Positions 15,573 to 24,629 of a stretch of DNA of 25,191 nucleotides are shown here, piece by piece. The first letter of the stretch is position 1; every line of letters begins with the position of its first letter. The position numbers and the translations under genes were made by a program. The stretch spans positions 1 through 25,191 of the IMG/VR virus record IMGVR_UViG_3300031758_000533. One strand, written 5' to 3'. The DNA is from a virus. Under the pieces are notes generated by a model. It worked only from the letters and a program-made list of their open reading frames with translations, did not search any database and had not been told where the DNA came from.

Positions 15573-17348
15573 TTATTTTGCTTCTAGTTTTTCTACTTTT
15601 TCAGATAGTTCTTGAACTGCTTTTATTAGAGGAGCGATAAATTCATTATAGCCAATAGTCATTGCCTGATCGCCACCTTTTATTGTGTGATCTTGAAAAC
15701 CACCAAAGTCAATACCACTTTCTTCAATAACTGATTTTACTTGTTGAGCTAATACACCATGATGAAAACGGATTCTTTTTTTACTTCCATCTTTTACGAT
15801 GTTAGACAGTTTACTTGCTTCCCTCCATTCATCCATTTTTTTGTTGTAATCTTCAACATCTTGATTGAATTTTTCAAAATCTTTCAAGTATTGTTGATGC
15901 TCAATATTGTATTTGTTAATATCATTTTCAGCATCACTAGACTTAATAGGCTCAATTGGAGGATTAGGATACTTTAAATCAGGAGGAAGAACACGATAAT
16001 CTTCTCGGTAATCCCACCTGTAATCAACGGGACGAATTTTTTTAATAAAATCTAATCCTAAAATAGTATCACGAATGTCAGATTTATCTCGTTCATCGGA
16101 CCAAGCATTAGGTTGACAGGTAACAGTTGTAACATTAGAATCACCAATCCTAACTTGATTATTTGTAGTTGGTTGAGCGTTATATCCAATTGATGTAGTA
16201 TTGGTTGGATTTATTGCAATATTTGATGCTAAATATCCCAATGCGGTATTATTTGAACCAGTTGTAAAAGAATTTAAAGCAAAATCACCAATAGCAGTAT
16301 TCCCGCTTTGTGCAGCATTATTAAACAACGCAAATCTTCCAACTGAAACATTGTTGCTTCCTGTTAAATTATTATATTGAGAACCATATCCAACTGCTGT
16401 GTTAGATACTCCAGTTGTATTTTTGTTAAGAGAAAAACTCCCAAAAGCATTATTTTGAAACCCAGTTGTATTAGCATATAATGATTCATTACCAAAAGCA
16501 TTATTTTCTGATGCTGTTGTATTTAATCTTAAAGCAGAATAACCAACAGCAGTATTTAAACCACCAGTAGAATTATCCGCTAATGCAGCAAGTCCAACGG
16601 CTACATTGCTATGCCCTGTTGTGTTTGAAAATAATGCATTTCTACCTAATGTAGAATTAGAATATCCTGTTGTATTTAAAGCTAAAGAATTTGATCCAAC
16701 TGCTGTATTGTTTGGGCCAGTTGTATTCTTTAATAAAGCTACATGACCAACCGCAACATTATTATCACCAGTTGTGTTTTCATTTAATGACTGAACTCCA
16801 ATACATACATTATAAGATGATGTTTTATTTTTAAATAACGCCTGCGCTCCTATAGCAACATTTTGATTTCCAGTAACATTTTCAAGCATTGCCTCAAGCC
16901 CAAGTGCTGTGTTTGCTGATCCTTGAGTATTTTTAAACATTGATCCATGCCCAATACTTGTGTTTTGCGTTCCAGTTGTATTGTTTGGCAAAGACACATT
17001 TCCTACTGCGACATTGTATACTCCTGTTGTATTAAAATACATTGACTGAACTCCAACTGCAACATTACTTGATCCGCTTGTATTTGAAGCTAATGCAGAT
17101 GAGCCAACTGCCGTATTATTAGAATTGCTGCCTCCTCCTCTTGAAATAGGAATCAAATTAAAAGAAGATGCATTAATGTTTGCAGCAGAATCGCGAAGTG
17201 CAATAGTATTTGCTGTACTGCTGCTTGTTGCACTTGTTCGTGAATTTGACAAAGTTCCAGATGTAATATTAGAAGCATTTGTTGTATCAATAAGTGCTGA
17301 AGCGGAAAGCCCGGTAATTACATTTGGAGTTGCTTTTGTTAATGGCAT
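15573..17348 (-). CDS. Tail fibre with eighteen 17-residue repeats and S74 chaperone
   Basis: In this 591-aa protein, residues 1-77 form the head, including the fibre-typical ALRDSAANINA. Residues 78-383 are eighteen uninterrupted 17-residue units of form N-[TV]-A-[VI]-G-x2-[AS]-[LM]-x2-N-T-T-G-x2, expected to wind into a trimeric beta-roll-like shaft. A conserved [18 protein letters not shown] leads into a peptidase S74 domain (417-591) with SDERDK, the Ser-containing autocleavage motif of intramolecular chaperones. Release of this domain just before Ser417 is expected after trimer folding. The terminal helix (ELSEKVEKLEAK) is a coiled coil. Its C-terminal third closely matches the 1015-aa fibre upstream, so the two are paralogous tips or shafts. 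It is a host-recognition component by family. Confidence 0.85.
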   Translation of the reverse strand: MPLTKATPNVITGLSASALIDTTNASNITSGTLSNSRTSATSSSTANTIALRDSAANINASSFNLIPISRGGGSNSNNTAVGSSALASNTSGSSNVAVGVQSMYFNTTGVYNVAVGNVSLPNNTTGTQNTSIGHGSMFKNTQGSANTALGLEAMLENVTGNQNVAIGAQALFKNKTSSYNVCIGVQSLNENTTGDNNVAVGHVALLKNTTGPNNTAVGSNSLALNTTGYSNSTLGRNALFSNTTGHSNVAVGLAALADNSTGGLNTAVGYSALRLNTTASENNAFGNESLYANTTGFQNNAFGSFSLNKNTTGVSNTAVGYGSQYNNLTGSNNVSVGRFALFNNAAQSGNTAIGDFALNSFTTGSNNTALGYLASNIAINPTNTTSIGYNAQPTTNNQVRIGDSNVTTVTCQPNAWSDERDKSDIRDTILGLDFIKKIRPVDYRWDYREDYRVLPPDLKYPNPPIEPIKSSDAENDINKYNIEHQQYLKDFEKFNQDVEDYNKKMDEWREASKLSNIVKDGSKKRIRFHHGVLAQQVKSVIEESGIDFGGFQDHTIKGGDQAMTIGYNEFIAPLIKAVQELSEKVEKLEAK

Positions 17349-17358
17349 AATAGTTAAT

Positions 17359-20300
17359 TTAGTTTATTTTTCCTTCAAGAATAACAATTTTATTTTCTAG
17401 TTCTTGATTCTTTTTTGAAAGCTCTTGAATTGCTTTAATCATCGGCCCAATAAATTCATTATATCCAATAGTCATTGCTTCTTCCCATCCTTTAATAGAA
17501 TGATCTTGGAAACCACCAAAATCAATTCCTGTTTCTTGAATTACCTGCTGAAGTTGTTGAGCAAGAACTCCATGATGGTATCGAGTTCTTTTTTTGCTAC
17601 CATCTTTTATAATATTGCAAAGTTTATTTTGTTCTTTCCAATCACCTATGGCTTGATTAAATAAGTCATCATTTTCAAAGTCATTCCTATTAGGAATTTG
17701 TGTGCGATAATCTTCTCGGAAATCCCACTTATAGTCAACTGGGCGAATTTTATTTATGAAATCAAGTCCAAGAATTGTATCTCTAATATCTTCCTTGTCT
17801 CTTTGGTCTGACCAAGCATTAGGTTGACAAGTAACAGTTGTAACATTAGAGTCTCCAATTCTTACGGAGTTACTAACTGTTGCCGTTGTATTTGCTCCAA
17901 TATATGTTACATTTGATCCATTTGTAATAAGTGCGCCAGCTCTATATCCTAATGCAGAGTTATTTGTTCCAATATTATTGCTATTTAATGCTTGGTATCC
18001 AACTGCTGTATTGTTTGATGTTGTTTGATTTGAGTATCCACTTTCATCACCAATATATGTATTGTAATTGCCAGTGGTGTTTTGATTTCCAGCTACAACA
18101 CCGATTGCAGTATTGCTAACGCCAATTGTATTGTTATACATCGTTTGCGCTCCAACTGCGGCATTCCTATCTCCAGTTGTGTTTTCATGTAATACAGAAT
18201 CTCCAATAGCAGTATTAAATGAAGCTGTATTTTTAAACAATGTTTCAACACCTATTGCAGTATTGCTTCCTCCTGTTAAATTTGCTTTTAATGCACTATG
18301 TCCAATAGCAGTATTTGCACTGCCAGCAGTTGTAAGAGTTAATGCTTGAACTCCAATTGCTGTATTTTTGGTTCCAATAGAAGCATTAAGCAATGATTGC
18401 GCTCCAATTGCAATGTTTTGACTTGCAGCAGTAGCAAGACCCATTGCTTCAAGGCCAATAGCAATGTTTGCAGTTCCTGTTAGGTTTTCAGACATTGCAT
18501 TATAACCAATAGCTGTATTCTGAACTCCTCCAGTATTTTTAAGCAAAGAAGCATATCCAACTGCAAGATTTTGAGTTCCAGTTGTATTGTCTTTCAATGC
18601 ATCTGGTCCAATTCTTACATTCGATGATATATTCGATCCACCTTTGCCAATATCAACTCCATTAATTTCTGAATCGGCTCCTGCTAAAATATAAGTTCCA
18701 GCACGAATAAAACCAGTTGCACCAATGTTTCCAGAGGTTGTTATATCGCTTCCTGCTTGAATAAGACCACCGCAAACAATAAAGCCTGTAGCACCAATGC
18801 TTCCAGATGTTGTTATATCGCTTCCTGCTTGAATAAGACCACCGCAAACAATAAAGCCTGTAGCACCAATGTTTCCAGAGGTTGTTATATCACCTGCGGC
18901 AGTAACTATTCCAAGAGAAGATAATTGCGCTCCAGCTTGAATGATGCCACTTGCGCCAGTTACAATGTTTCCTTCAACAACAAGTTTTTGCGCTGGATTA
19001 GTTACTCCGATTCCAACATTTCCATCACTATAATAAATATTGGTTCCATTTGTAGACCATTGCGTCCCTGCGCCAGTTGCTCCGGTCAGTCCTGTTGCGC
19101 CTTGAGTTCCAGTCGCTCCAGTTAATCCTGTTACTCCAGTAGAACCACGAACTCCAGTTGCTCCTATCGTTCCAACTCCAGTTGCTCCTATCGTTCCAAC
19201 TCCAGTTGCTCCGGTCAATCCAGTTGCTCCTTGAACTCCAGTCGCTCCTGTCGAACCAACTCCAGTTGCTCCAATAGGTCCGGGCGATCCAGAAAGAGAT
19301 ACACTCCAACTACTAAATGTTCCAGAACCAGTAATAGATGTAATATTAACAACTAATGCGCCAGTTCCGCTATTGTAGCTTGTAATATTTCCTTCCATTT
19401 TATTAGAAGAAGTATTTGCAACAATTACACTTTGCCCAATGCTTAAAGCCAAAGATGTTCCAACAGTCAATGTTTTGCTACCAAGACCAATGGTTAGTGA
19501 TGTTGATGATGTAGTTGTATATTTATCTCCAGCAACACCAGTTGCCCCAGTTGCCCCAGTTGGTCCTCCAGAAGGTCCGGTAGCACCAACAAGACCAGTC
19601 GCTCCTGTCGATCCAACGCCAGTTGCTCCAGCAGGACCAGTTGCTCCATCAGGACCAGTAGAACCAGTAGAACCAGATGCGCCAGTAGCTCCAACAATTC
19701 CTAAACCAGTTGCTCCTTGTAAACCTGTGGACCCAATTAATCCAATTCCTGTTGCGCCTTGTAAACCTGTTGCGCCTTGTAAACCTGTTGCCCCTACTTG
19801 TCCTACAATTCCAGTTGCTCCAGTCAAACCAGTTGCTCCCGTTGCTCCAATTGGACCACCACTAGGACCAGTCGCTCCAGCAGGACCAGTCGCTCCTGTA
19901 GCACCCTCTGATTTTGATTCAAGTTGAACTATTGTAATAAAACTTCCAGATGGGACAGGAGAAGAAAGCGTCAGAGTTGCAGGAACGCTTGATCCCATTG
20001 TATAATTAATAGGGTCTTGAACAACACCATCAATATAAACTATGTATCCATTTGGATTTAATGCGGAAGCACCAGACAAAGGAAATGTGGTTTGACCACT
20101 ACCAGCAAATCCCCATCGCATAAATTCAGTATGGATATCTATAGTGTCATTAAAAACACGCAATAGATAGCAAAGCAATCCTTCCCCTTCTTCGCGTGGA
20201 ATATCATCAACTTCAGCACTATTATTAGGATCGCAAGGAATATCCCAAACAACTCGACCATTGGTTACAGTTTTGTTAATCGTGCCGTATAGAGCATAAA

Positions 20301-20406
20301 CAAGATTCCCAATCAGAGAAGGAACTGATTCAGGAGAGATTTGAGGATATGGAACTTCTGGTGAGCAAATATTGCTATAAGTGGAGTTGTTGCAATTGCA
20401 GGACAT
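17359..20406 (-). CDS. Collagen-like tail fibre with 17-residue repeats and S74 chaperone
   Basis: This 1015-aa protein is mosaic. The N-terminus has Cys at 3, 5 and 14. A beta module at 100-165 ([27 protein letters not shown]) is of a type common in phage fibres. Collagen-like GATGxx repeats cover about 168-293. A module at 300-373 (MEGNITSY...[14 protein letters not shown]) follows, then more collagen at 374-447. [14 protein letters not shown] at about 462-475 is a motif typical of S74 fibres. Three 24-residue tandem repeats cover about 505-575, and about fourteen 17-residue NTAIG units cover 597-845. The S74 domain has its predicted cleavage Ser at 866 (WSDQRDK). No Shine-Dalgarno precedes the ATG, but this is the only gene with a promoter-sized gap upstream. 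Role: adhesin or receptor-binding fibre. Confidence 0.85.
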   Translation of the reverse strand: MSCNCNNSTYSNICSPEVPYPQISPESVPSLIGNLVYALYGTINKTVTNGRVVWDIPCDPNNSAEVDDIPREEGEGLLCYLLRVFNDTIDIHTEFMRWGFAGSGQTTFPLSGASALNPNGYIVYIDGVVQDPINYTMGSSVPATLTLSSPVPSGSFITIVQLESKSEGATGATGPAGATGPSGGPIGATGATGLTGATGIVGQVGATGLQGATGLQGATGIGLIGSTGLQGATGLGIVGATGASGSTGSTGPDGATGPAGATGVGSTGATGLVGATGPSGGPTGATGATGVAGDKYTTTSSTSLTIGLGSKTLTVGTSLALSIGQSVIVANTSSNKMEGNITSYNSGTGALVVNITSITGSGTFSSWSVSLSGSPGPIGATGVGSTGATGVQGATGLTGATGVGTIGATGVGTIGATGVRGSTGVTGLTGATGTQGATGLTGATGAGTQWSTNGTNIYYSDGNVGIGVTNPAQKLVVEGNIVTGASGIIQAGAQLSSLGIVTAAGDITTSGNIGATGFIVCGGLIQAGSDITTSGSIGATGFIVCGGLIQAGSDITTSGNIGATGFIRAGTYILAGADSEINGVDIGKGGSNISSNVRIGPDALKDNTTGTQNLAVGYASLLKNTGGVQNTAIGYNAMSENLTGTANIAIGLEAMGLATAASQNIAIGAQSLLNASIGTKNTAIGVQALTLTTAGSANTAIGHSALKANLTGGSNTAIGVETLFKNTASFNTAIGDSVLHENTTGDRNAAVGAQTMYNNTIGVSNTAIGVVAGNQNTTGNYNTYIGDESGYSNQTTSNNTAVGYQALNSNNIGTNNSALGYRAGALITNGSNVTYIGANTTATVSNSVRIGDSNVTTVTCQPNAWSDQRDKEDIRDTILGLDFINKIRPVDYKWDFREDYRTQIPNRNDFENDDLFNQAIGDWKEQNKLCNIIKDGSKKRTRYHHGVLAQQLQQVIQETGIDFGGFQDHSIKGWEEAMTIGYNEFIGPMIKAIQELSKKNQELENKIVILEGKIN
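18721..18888 (-). repeat. 72-bp tandem repeat inside the 1015-aa fibre
   Basis: Units begin at 18721, 18793 and 18865 (exact 72-bp period) and are almost identical at the DNA level. They encode 24-residue blocks of the form DITTSG[NS][11 protein letters not shown]. The near-identity points to recent expansion or ongoing homogenisation. Each full unit adds one cysteine. Confidence 0.9.
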
Positions 20407-20415
20407 ATTTTTGTG

Positions 20416-20443
20416 ATGTTATATTGTGAAATTAAAATGTCAA
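20416..20443 (-). promoter_or_regulatory. Possible sigma70-type promoter for the 1015-aa fibre
   Basis: On the minus strand, a perfect TTGACA (20443-20438) is followed after 16 bases by TAACAT (20421-20416), 9 bases before the ATG at 20406. TATAAC at 20423-20418 is an alternative -10 at a short 14-base spacing. This is the one gap in the fibre operon between a stop and the next intact start. AT-rich sequence makes a chance match possible, and the start of transcription would lie very close to the start codon. Confidence 0.3.
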
Positions 20444-20450
20444 TTATTTG

Positions 20451-20555
20451 TTACTTCGCGCCATTGACGCTCGAAATGATTATCAAATTAAACAACACAG
20501 GCGCAGCAGAATATGTTTCACCTACAAATGTTGGGATTGGAAATGTAATTGGCAT
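20451..20555 (-). pseudogene. 34-aa stump of the 339-aa fibre gene
   Basis: The frame begins MPITFPIPTFVGETYSAA, identical to the first 18 residues of the 339-aa fibre. It then switches to unrelated sequence (PVLFNLIIISSVNGAK) and stops. It follows the second 60-aa gene with the same spacing as the intact copy. It is the broken right boundary of a segmental duplication and is unlikely to make a functional fibre. Confidence 0.85.
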
Positions 20556-20760
20556 ATTTTATTGAAAATCTATATTTAGATTTACTTCATTTGGATTTAC
20601 TGGCAGTTCTGAAAAATTAACTTCGTTAGCAGGAATAGCTATCGTTCCATCTGGAGGATTCCATTTGCTTGTGTCGCCATCCCAAACAACTGTATTAATC
20701 AACCATCCACCATCTTTGTCAAGTATTGCGTAATTATTCATTTTAGAAGTAGGTTGTAAT
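20503..20760 (-). repeat. 258-bp direct repeat, copy 2
   Basis: This matches 21710-21967 with about five differences by eye (offset 1207 bp). It spans the end of a polyglycine fibre gene, the entire 60-aa gene, and the start of the 339-aa gene or its stump. Confidence 0.9.
20559..20741 (-). CDS. 60-aa fibre-associated protein, copy 2
   Basis: This is nearly identical to the copy at 21766-21948 (differences: ELPV/ELPI and NLNIDF/NVNIDF). The opening NNYAILDKDGGWLINTVVWDGD, then WNPPDGTIAI (quoted in parts), resembles short phage proteins of the form 'YAI[IV]D..G.VxNxIVWDG...W.PPEG' that follow tail-fibre genes. These may be fibre-assembly helpers or tip modules. There is no signal peptide or membrane helix. 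It begins two bases after the 339-aa fibre stop (TAA-A-ATG) with no Shine-Dalgarno, so coupled translation is expected. Conservation of both copies without stops suggests either recent duplication or selection for both. Confidence 0.75.
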   Translation of the reverse strand: MNNYAILDKDGGWLINTVVWDGDTSKWNPPDGTIAIPANEVNFSELPVNPNEVNLNIDFQ

Positions 20761-21762
20761 AACTATTATTCCTTGCGCTCCATTTCCGCCAGAACCTGTA
20801 GTAAAATTTCCGCTTACTGATCCACCGCTACCGCCACCAGCACCATAAAGCCCTCCATTCCCTCCATTCCCTCCATTTCCAGTATTACTCGAAGCCCCTC
20901 CCCCTCCCCCAAATCCCCCTCTCGGCATTCCAACAGGATTGCTATATCCATTAGCTCCAGTTGTAGCAGCAAGTGCAGTTAAAGATGACCCAACACATAT
21001 CCCTCCCGGAATAGATTGGCCTACAATTGTTTGATTTACATTCGCACCCCTTCCCCCAAAGCCGGGAGCAATGCCAGAAATAAAAGCTAGTGAATTACCG
21101 CAAGTTCCAGAATATCCCGTTGTAGATTGACCACCATAATACATTCCCCGTTGATTGTAATTTTGAGCTTCAGAACAAGCACTAGCCTGCAAAACTCCTC
21201 CATTACCGCCACTCGCAAATACTATTGAACCAACACTTGATGTTCCTCCATTTGCACCAAGATTTACACTTCCACTAGTTATTCCCGCTCCTCCTAAACC
21301 ACCAGAACCTATTGTTATTGTTTCAGTATTCAAGAACAAATCAGCGGAAAGATTAATTTCACTTACTGCTCCACCAGTTCCACCCCAGTTGGCACTAATA
21401 GTTGTTGTGTCTGTAGTTTTGTTTCCAGCCGCACCACCCCCTCCACCACCTATACAAGTTACATGGACAACCTTAGCACCAGTTGGTTTTGTCCAAGTTC
21501 CAGATGTAAGAAATGTTTGGATGTCTACGCTCCCCGCCCCCAATCCAGTAGCTCCGATTGGTCCGGTCGCTCCAGTAGCTCCTTGTGTTCCAACTCCGGT
21601 TGCTCCAGTCGCCCCTAATCCAGTTGCTCCGGTTGCGCCAGTAGCTCCAATTGAAGCAGTATTTGCAATAGAATCCCAAGCATATCCATTCCATTGCCAA
21701 GTTTTCCCAGCAGCAGAATATGTTTCACCTACAAATGTTGGGATTGGAAATGTAATTGGCAT
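20743..21762 (-). CDS. Short collagen-like/polyglycine adhesin
   Basis: In this 339-aa protein, residues 1-35 (FVGETYSAAGKTWQWNGYAW) are a short fibre-type beta motif, 'G-x-T-Y-x-A-x-G-K-T-W-x-W-N-G-x-A-W'. Residues 38-76 are GATG collagen-like repeats. From about 78 (VDIQTFLTSGTWTKPTGAKV, then GGGGGG) to the end is a glycine-rich domain like those of many phage adhesins, with polyglycine runs reminiscent of the distal adhesin gp38 of S16/T2-type phages. The C-terminus IIVITTYF closely matches that of the 892-aa fibre (AIITTYF), so the genes share a homologous distal domain with diverged glycine loops. Variation in such loops usually sets receptor specificity. It lies between the two copies of the 60-aa gene and could be lost by recombination between them. 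Confidence 0.82.
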   Translation of the reverse strand: MPITFPIPTFVGETYSAAGKTWQWNGYAWDSIANTASIGATGATGATGLGATGATGVGTQGATGATGPIGATGLGAGSVDIQTFLTSGTWTKPTGAKVVHVTCIGGGGGGAAGNKTTDTTTISANWGGTGGAVSEINLSADLFLNTETITIGSGGLGGAGITSGSVNLGANGGTSSVGSIVFASGGNGGVLQASACSEAQNYNQRGMYYGGQSTTGYSGTCGNSLAFISGIAPGFGGRGANVNQTIVGQSIPGGICVGSSLTALAATTGANGYSNPVGMPRGGFGGGGGASSNTGNGGNGGNGGLYGAGGGSGGSVSGNFTTGSGGNGAQGIIVITTYF

Positions 21763-21967
21763 ATTTTATTGAAAATCTATATTTACATTTACTTCATTTG
21801 GATTTATTGGTAGTTCTGAAAAATTAACTTCGTTAGCAGGAATAGCTATCGTTCCATCTGGAGGATTCCATTTGCTTGTGTCACCATCCCAAACAACTGT
21901 ATTAATCAACCATCCACCATCTTTGTCAAGTATTGCGTAATTATTCATATTAGAAGTAGGTTGTAAT
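21710..21967 (-). repeat. 258-bp direct repeat, copy 1
   Basis: This is the partner of 20503-20760. Together they flank the body of the 339-aa adhesin gene in direct orientation. Confidence 0.9.
21766..21948 (-). CDS. 60-aa fibre-associated protein, copy 1
   Basis: This is the copy that follows the 892-aa fibre (TAA-T-ATG, one base apart). The sequence pattern is the same as in copy 2: NNYAILDKDGGWLI, then VVWDGD and WNPPDGT, with a C-terminal NVNIDFQ. Its stop is followed after three bases by the start of the 339-aa fibre. The repeated order polyglycine adhesin, then 60-aa gene, suggests the small protein belongs functionally with the preceding adhesin, as assembly chaperones often do. That role is inferred from order and from the loose resemblance to short proteins downstream of other phage fibres. 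Confidence 0.75.
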   Translation of the reverse strand: MNNYAILDKDGGWLINTVVWDGDTSKWNPPDGTIAIPANEVNFSELPINPNEVNVNIDFQ

Positions 21968-24628
21968 TATTGCCATTCCTGCTCCACCTCCACCACCTGC
22001 GCCACCTGCTGTAGTGCCATAACCTCCACCTCCACCACCTGCGGCAGGAACTCCACCTGCTCCACCTGCACCACCTGCGCCAGACAAGTTTCTACCACCA
22101 CCACCACCACCTGATCCAAATCCACCAGCTATAATACTTTGACCATTACCTCCCGCGCCTCCGCCATCTGCGCCTCCTGAGCCTCCAGTAAGAGGCGTAA
22201 CTGTTGAAGAGGAACCTGTAAACGCAGAAAAATTATTTGCTGCGCCTATACCGCCAATTGCAGATAGCCCATAGTTTAGGGTATTAGCGTTTGGTGCGCC
22301 GCCAGAAGTCGCAACTCCAGACCCAAATGGAATACCCCCGAATACAACAAAGCCACTAATTTGTCCAGCACCTCCTCCAGTTGCTTGATAATTGTTAAAA
22401 ATTGTTGTTCCTCCACTTGAATCACTTACTCCTCCAGAGCCAATTGTGACTCCTATCGGCGAAGATGAAAGCAATAAAGCATCTATTGTTATATTTAAAA
22501 ATCCTCCTCCTCCTCCTCCTCTATAAGAAGTACCAGTAACATTATCTCCACTTTTACCACCACCACCACCACCCCAAAGTTGGATGTTTACAGCTTTAGC
22601 CCCAGTTGGTTTTGTCCAACTTCCAGATGTAAGAAATTTTTGGATGTCTACACTTCCGCCACTAGCAGCAGGTCCAGTTGCGCCAACTGGTCCAGTAGCA
22701 CCAGTTGCACCAGTTAATCCTACCCCTGTAGCACCAGTCGCTCCAACGCCAGTAGCTCCTATTGGTCCTGTGCTTCCTTGAATTCCAATTCCTGTTGCCC
22801 CAGTCGCGCCAGCATTTGAGGCATTTACTTCAACCCAAGTGTTATTATACCATTGATACTCAATAAGTGTATCAGTATCAACCCACCTTTGCCCTTCAAG
22901 TGGAGAAAGAGGAGGATTTGGTTTATTTTCAGAATAAATAGTATTTATTCCTGAACTACCTTGAACTCCACTTGAACCTGTAGCTCCAGTTAATCCTTGA
23001 ATGCCTTGAATCCCAGTCGCGCCAGTTGCCCCTAATCCCGTTGCCCCCTGAATTCCTTGTGTTCCAGTTGCTCCGGTTACGCCAGCAACTCCGGTAGCTC
23101 CTGTAGCTCCTAATCCTGTAGCTCCTGTAGCTCCAGTAAGACCAGAAGTAACAATAGCAAAAATAAGTTGTTGGTTATTTGTAAATTGAGACACCCCACC
23201 AGAAGCAACAAGGGTTACAGGAATAGAGATATAACTGTTAACAACAACAGTAGGAGTAGATGAAATTTCCCAAGTCTGATAATTATTAGAATTTCCTTGA
23301 TCTTGAATTACAAAATTATCACCAGTTTTAAATAATGGGAAGAATACATCAATATCGTTGCCAAGTGCATCTATATGGGAAAGCGTAATAGTTGTAGCAG
23401 AAACTTGAGTTAGATTATTCCATATAATTCTACCACTTGCAGGAAATCCAGATATATTAACATCATCTGCTTTGTAATTGTAAAAAGATGCAGATTGCCC
23501 CGGAAGTCCAGTTGCACCTTGAGGACCAGTTGCTCCTGTTGCTCCTGCGCCTGTAGCTCCTTCTGGTCCTGTTGACCCTTGAATCCCAGTTGCTCCTTGG
23601 GGTCCAGTCGCGCCTGTTGCCCCTGCGCCAGTAGCTCCCACAGGTCCAGTTGCGCCAGTTGCGCCTTGATCTGCTGGTGCTAGTGCAATATTCCAAAAAT
23701 CAAATGCTCCAGTTCCTTCAAATTCATCAACATTTATAGTTACAGCAGTTGAGCTAATAGCTATAACAAAACCTTCAACCCAAAAATTAGATGCTCTGGT
23801 AGCCCTAACTCGACTTCCAAATGCCCAAGGAACATTTGCAGCAATGTAATTAAATGTTTTATTACCTGCGCCAATAATATTACTTGTATCACTAAATCTA
23901 GTATTTACTGAAGGTTCTCCAGTTATGCCAGTCGCACCTGTCGCGCCAATTCCTGTCGCGCCTGTTGATCCAACTAAACCAGTCGCCCCCGTTGCTCCAT
24001 TAGCTCCTGTCGCGCCAATTCCCCCATCTCCTGACAAAGCTATATCCCATTCAGAAAAAGACCCAGAACCTTGAATTTTATCTACATAAATTTTTACACT
24101 TGTATTTGAAACTTCCAATACATTTCCCTCAACCCAATCGAATGGATATGCAGAATTTGCAACTGCACGAAGTCTTGAACCAACAACCCATCCTATAACA
24201 GCAGAAGTATAAGTAAATGTTTTATTTCCAGTCCAAATTCCATGCGTTGAAAAACTCTGCCTAGTAATTACTGGAGATACTCCACTTGAACCTGTTGCTC
24301 CAAATCCTGTTGCTCCAGTCGCTCCTTGGATTCCAGTTGCTCCAATTAATCCAGTCGCTCCTGTTGCCCCTAATCCAGTTGCACCTATTGGTCCCGTGCT
24401 TCCTTGAATTCCAGTTGCCCCTTCTAAACCAGTTGCCCCTGTTGCGCCAAATCCCGTTGCTCCTGTTGCCCCTAATCCTGTTGCTCCAGTTAATCCCGTT
24501 GCCCCAGAAGCACCAATCCCAGTTGCGCCAGTCGCTCCAAAGTATGCCCAATTGCAATTAGAACTTGATCCACATCCGCAAGAACAACCAGAACTACTAC
24601 TAGGAATCCAATTATATTGCTTTGGCAT
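21950..24628 (-). CDS. Large collagen-like/polyglycine tail fibre
   Basis: In this 892-aa protein, the N-terminus has four Cys (15, 17, 19, 24; GCSCGCG). Collagen-like GATGxx blocks cover about 31-117, 203-238, 321-376, 498-556 and 607-655. Between them sit two copies of a beta module (about 120-200 and 239-318) of form GSRxRA...WVEGxV...SxTxVxIxVD...G[ST]G[SA]F. A different fibre module lies at 377-497 (FKTGDNFVIQDQG), and PLEGQRWVDTDTLIEYQWYN at about 577-595. Residues 659-892 form a glycine-rich domain opening SVDIQKFLTSGSWTKPTGAK, with long polyglycine loops and ending AIITTYF. It is probably a trimeric, extended receptor-binding fibre. No Shine-Dalgarno precedes the ATG, and it starts one base after the YkuD-type gene stop. 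Confidence 0.85.
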   Translation of the reverse strand: MPKQYNWIPSSSSGCSCGCGSSSNCNWAYFGATGATGIGASGATGLTGATGLGATGATGFGATGATGLEGATGIQGSTGPIGATGLGATGATGLIGATGIQGATGATGFGATGSSGVSPVITRQSFSTHGIWTGNKTFTYTSAVIGWVVGSRLRAVANSAYPFDWVEGNVLEVSNTSVKIYVDKIQGSGSFSEWDIALSGDGGIGATGANGATGATGLVGSTGATGIGATGATGITGEPSVNTRFSDTSNIIGAGNKTFNYIAANVPWAFGSRVRATRASNFWVEGFVIAISSTAVTINVDEFEGTGAFDFWNIALAPADQGATGATGPVGATGAGATGATGPQGATGIQGSTGPEGATGAGATGATGPQGATGLPGQSASFYNYKADDVNISGFPASGRIIWNNLTQVSATTITLSHIDALGNDIDVFFPLFKTGDNFVIQDQGNSNNYQTWEISSTPTVVVNSYISIPVTLVASGGVSQFTNNQQLIFAIVTSGLTGATGATGLGATGATGVAGVTGATGTQGIQGATGLGATGATGIQGIQGLTGATGSSGVQGSSGINTIYSENKPNPPLSPLEGQRWVDTDTLIEYQWYNNTWVEVNASNAGATGATGIGIQGSTGPIGATGVGATGATGVGLTGATGATGPVGATGPAASGGSVDIQKFLTSGSWTKPTGAKAVNIQLWGGGGGGKSGDNVTGTSYRGGGGGGFLNITIDALLLSSSPIGVTIGSGGVSDSSGGTTIFNNYQATGGGAGQISGFVVFGGIPFGSGVATSGGAPNANTLNYGLSAIGGIGAANNFSAFTGSSSTVTPLTGGSGGADGGGAGGNGQSIIAGGFGSGGGGGGRNLSGAGGAGGAGGVPAAGGGGGGYGTTAGGAGGGGGAGMAIITTYF

Positions 24629-24629
24629 A

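Noticed and set aside
16150-17120. Regular 51-bp periodicity resembling a CRISPR array
   Set aside because: It is the in-frame 17-residue fibre repeat; units diverge continuously and there is no conserved repeat with unique spacers.
19439-19927. Plus-strand open frame rich in PVAPVAP
   Set aside because: It is the antisense shadow of the GATG collagen-like codons of the 1015-aa fibre, with no ribosome-binding site.
20503-24628. Diversity-generating retroelement acting on the fibres
   Set aside because: No reverse transcriptase, template repeat or adenine-biased substitutions were seen; the few differences between the 258-bp repeats are not A-specific.
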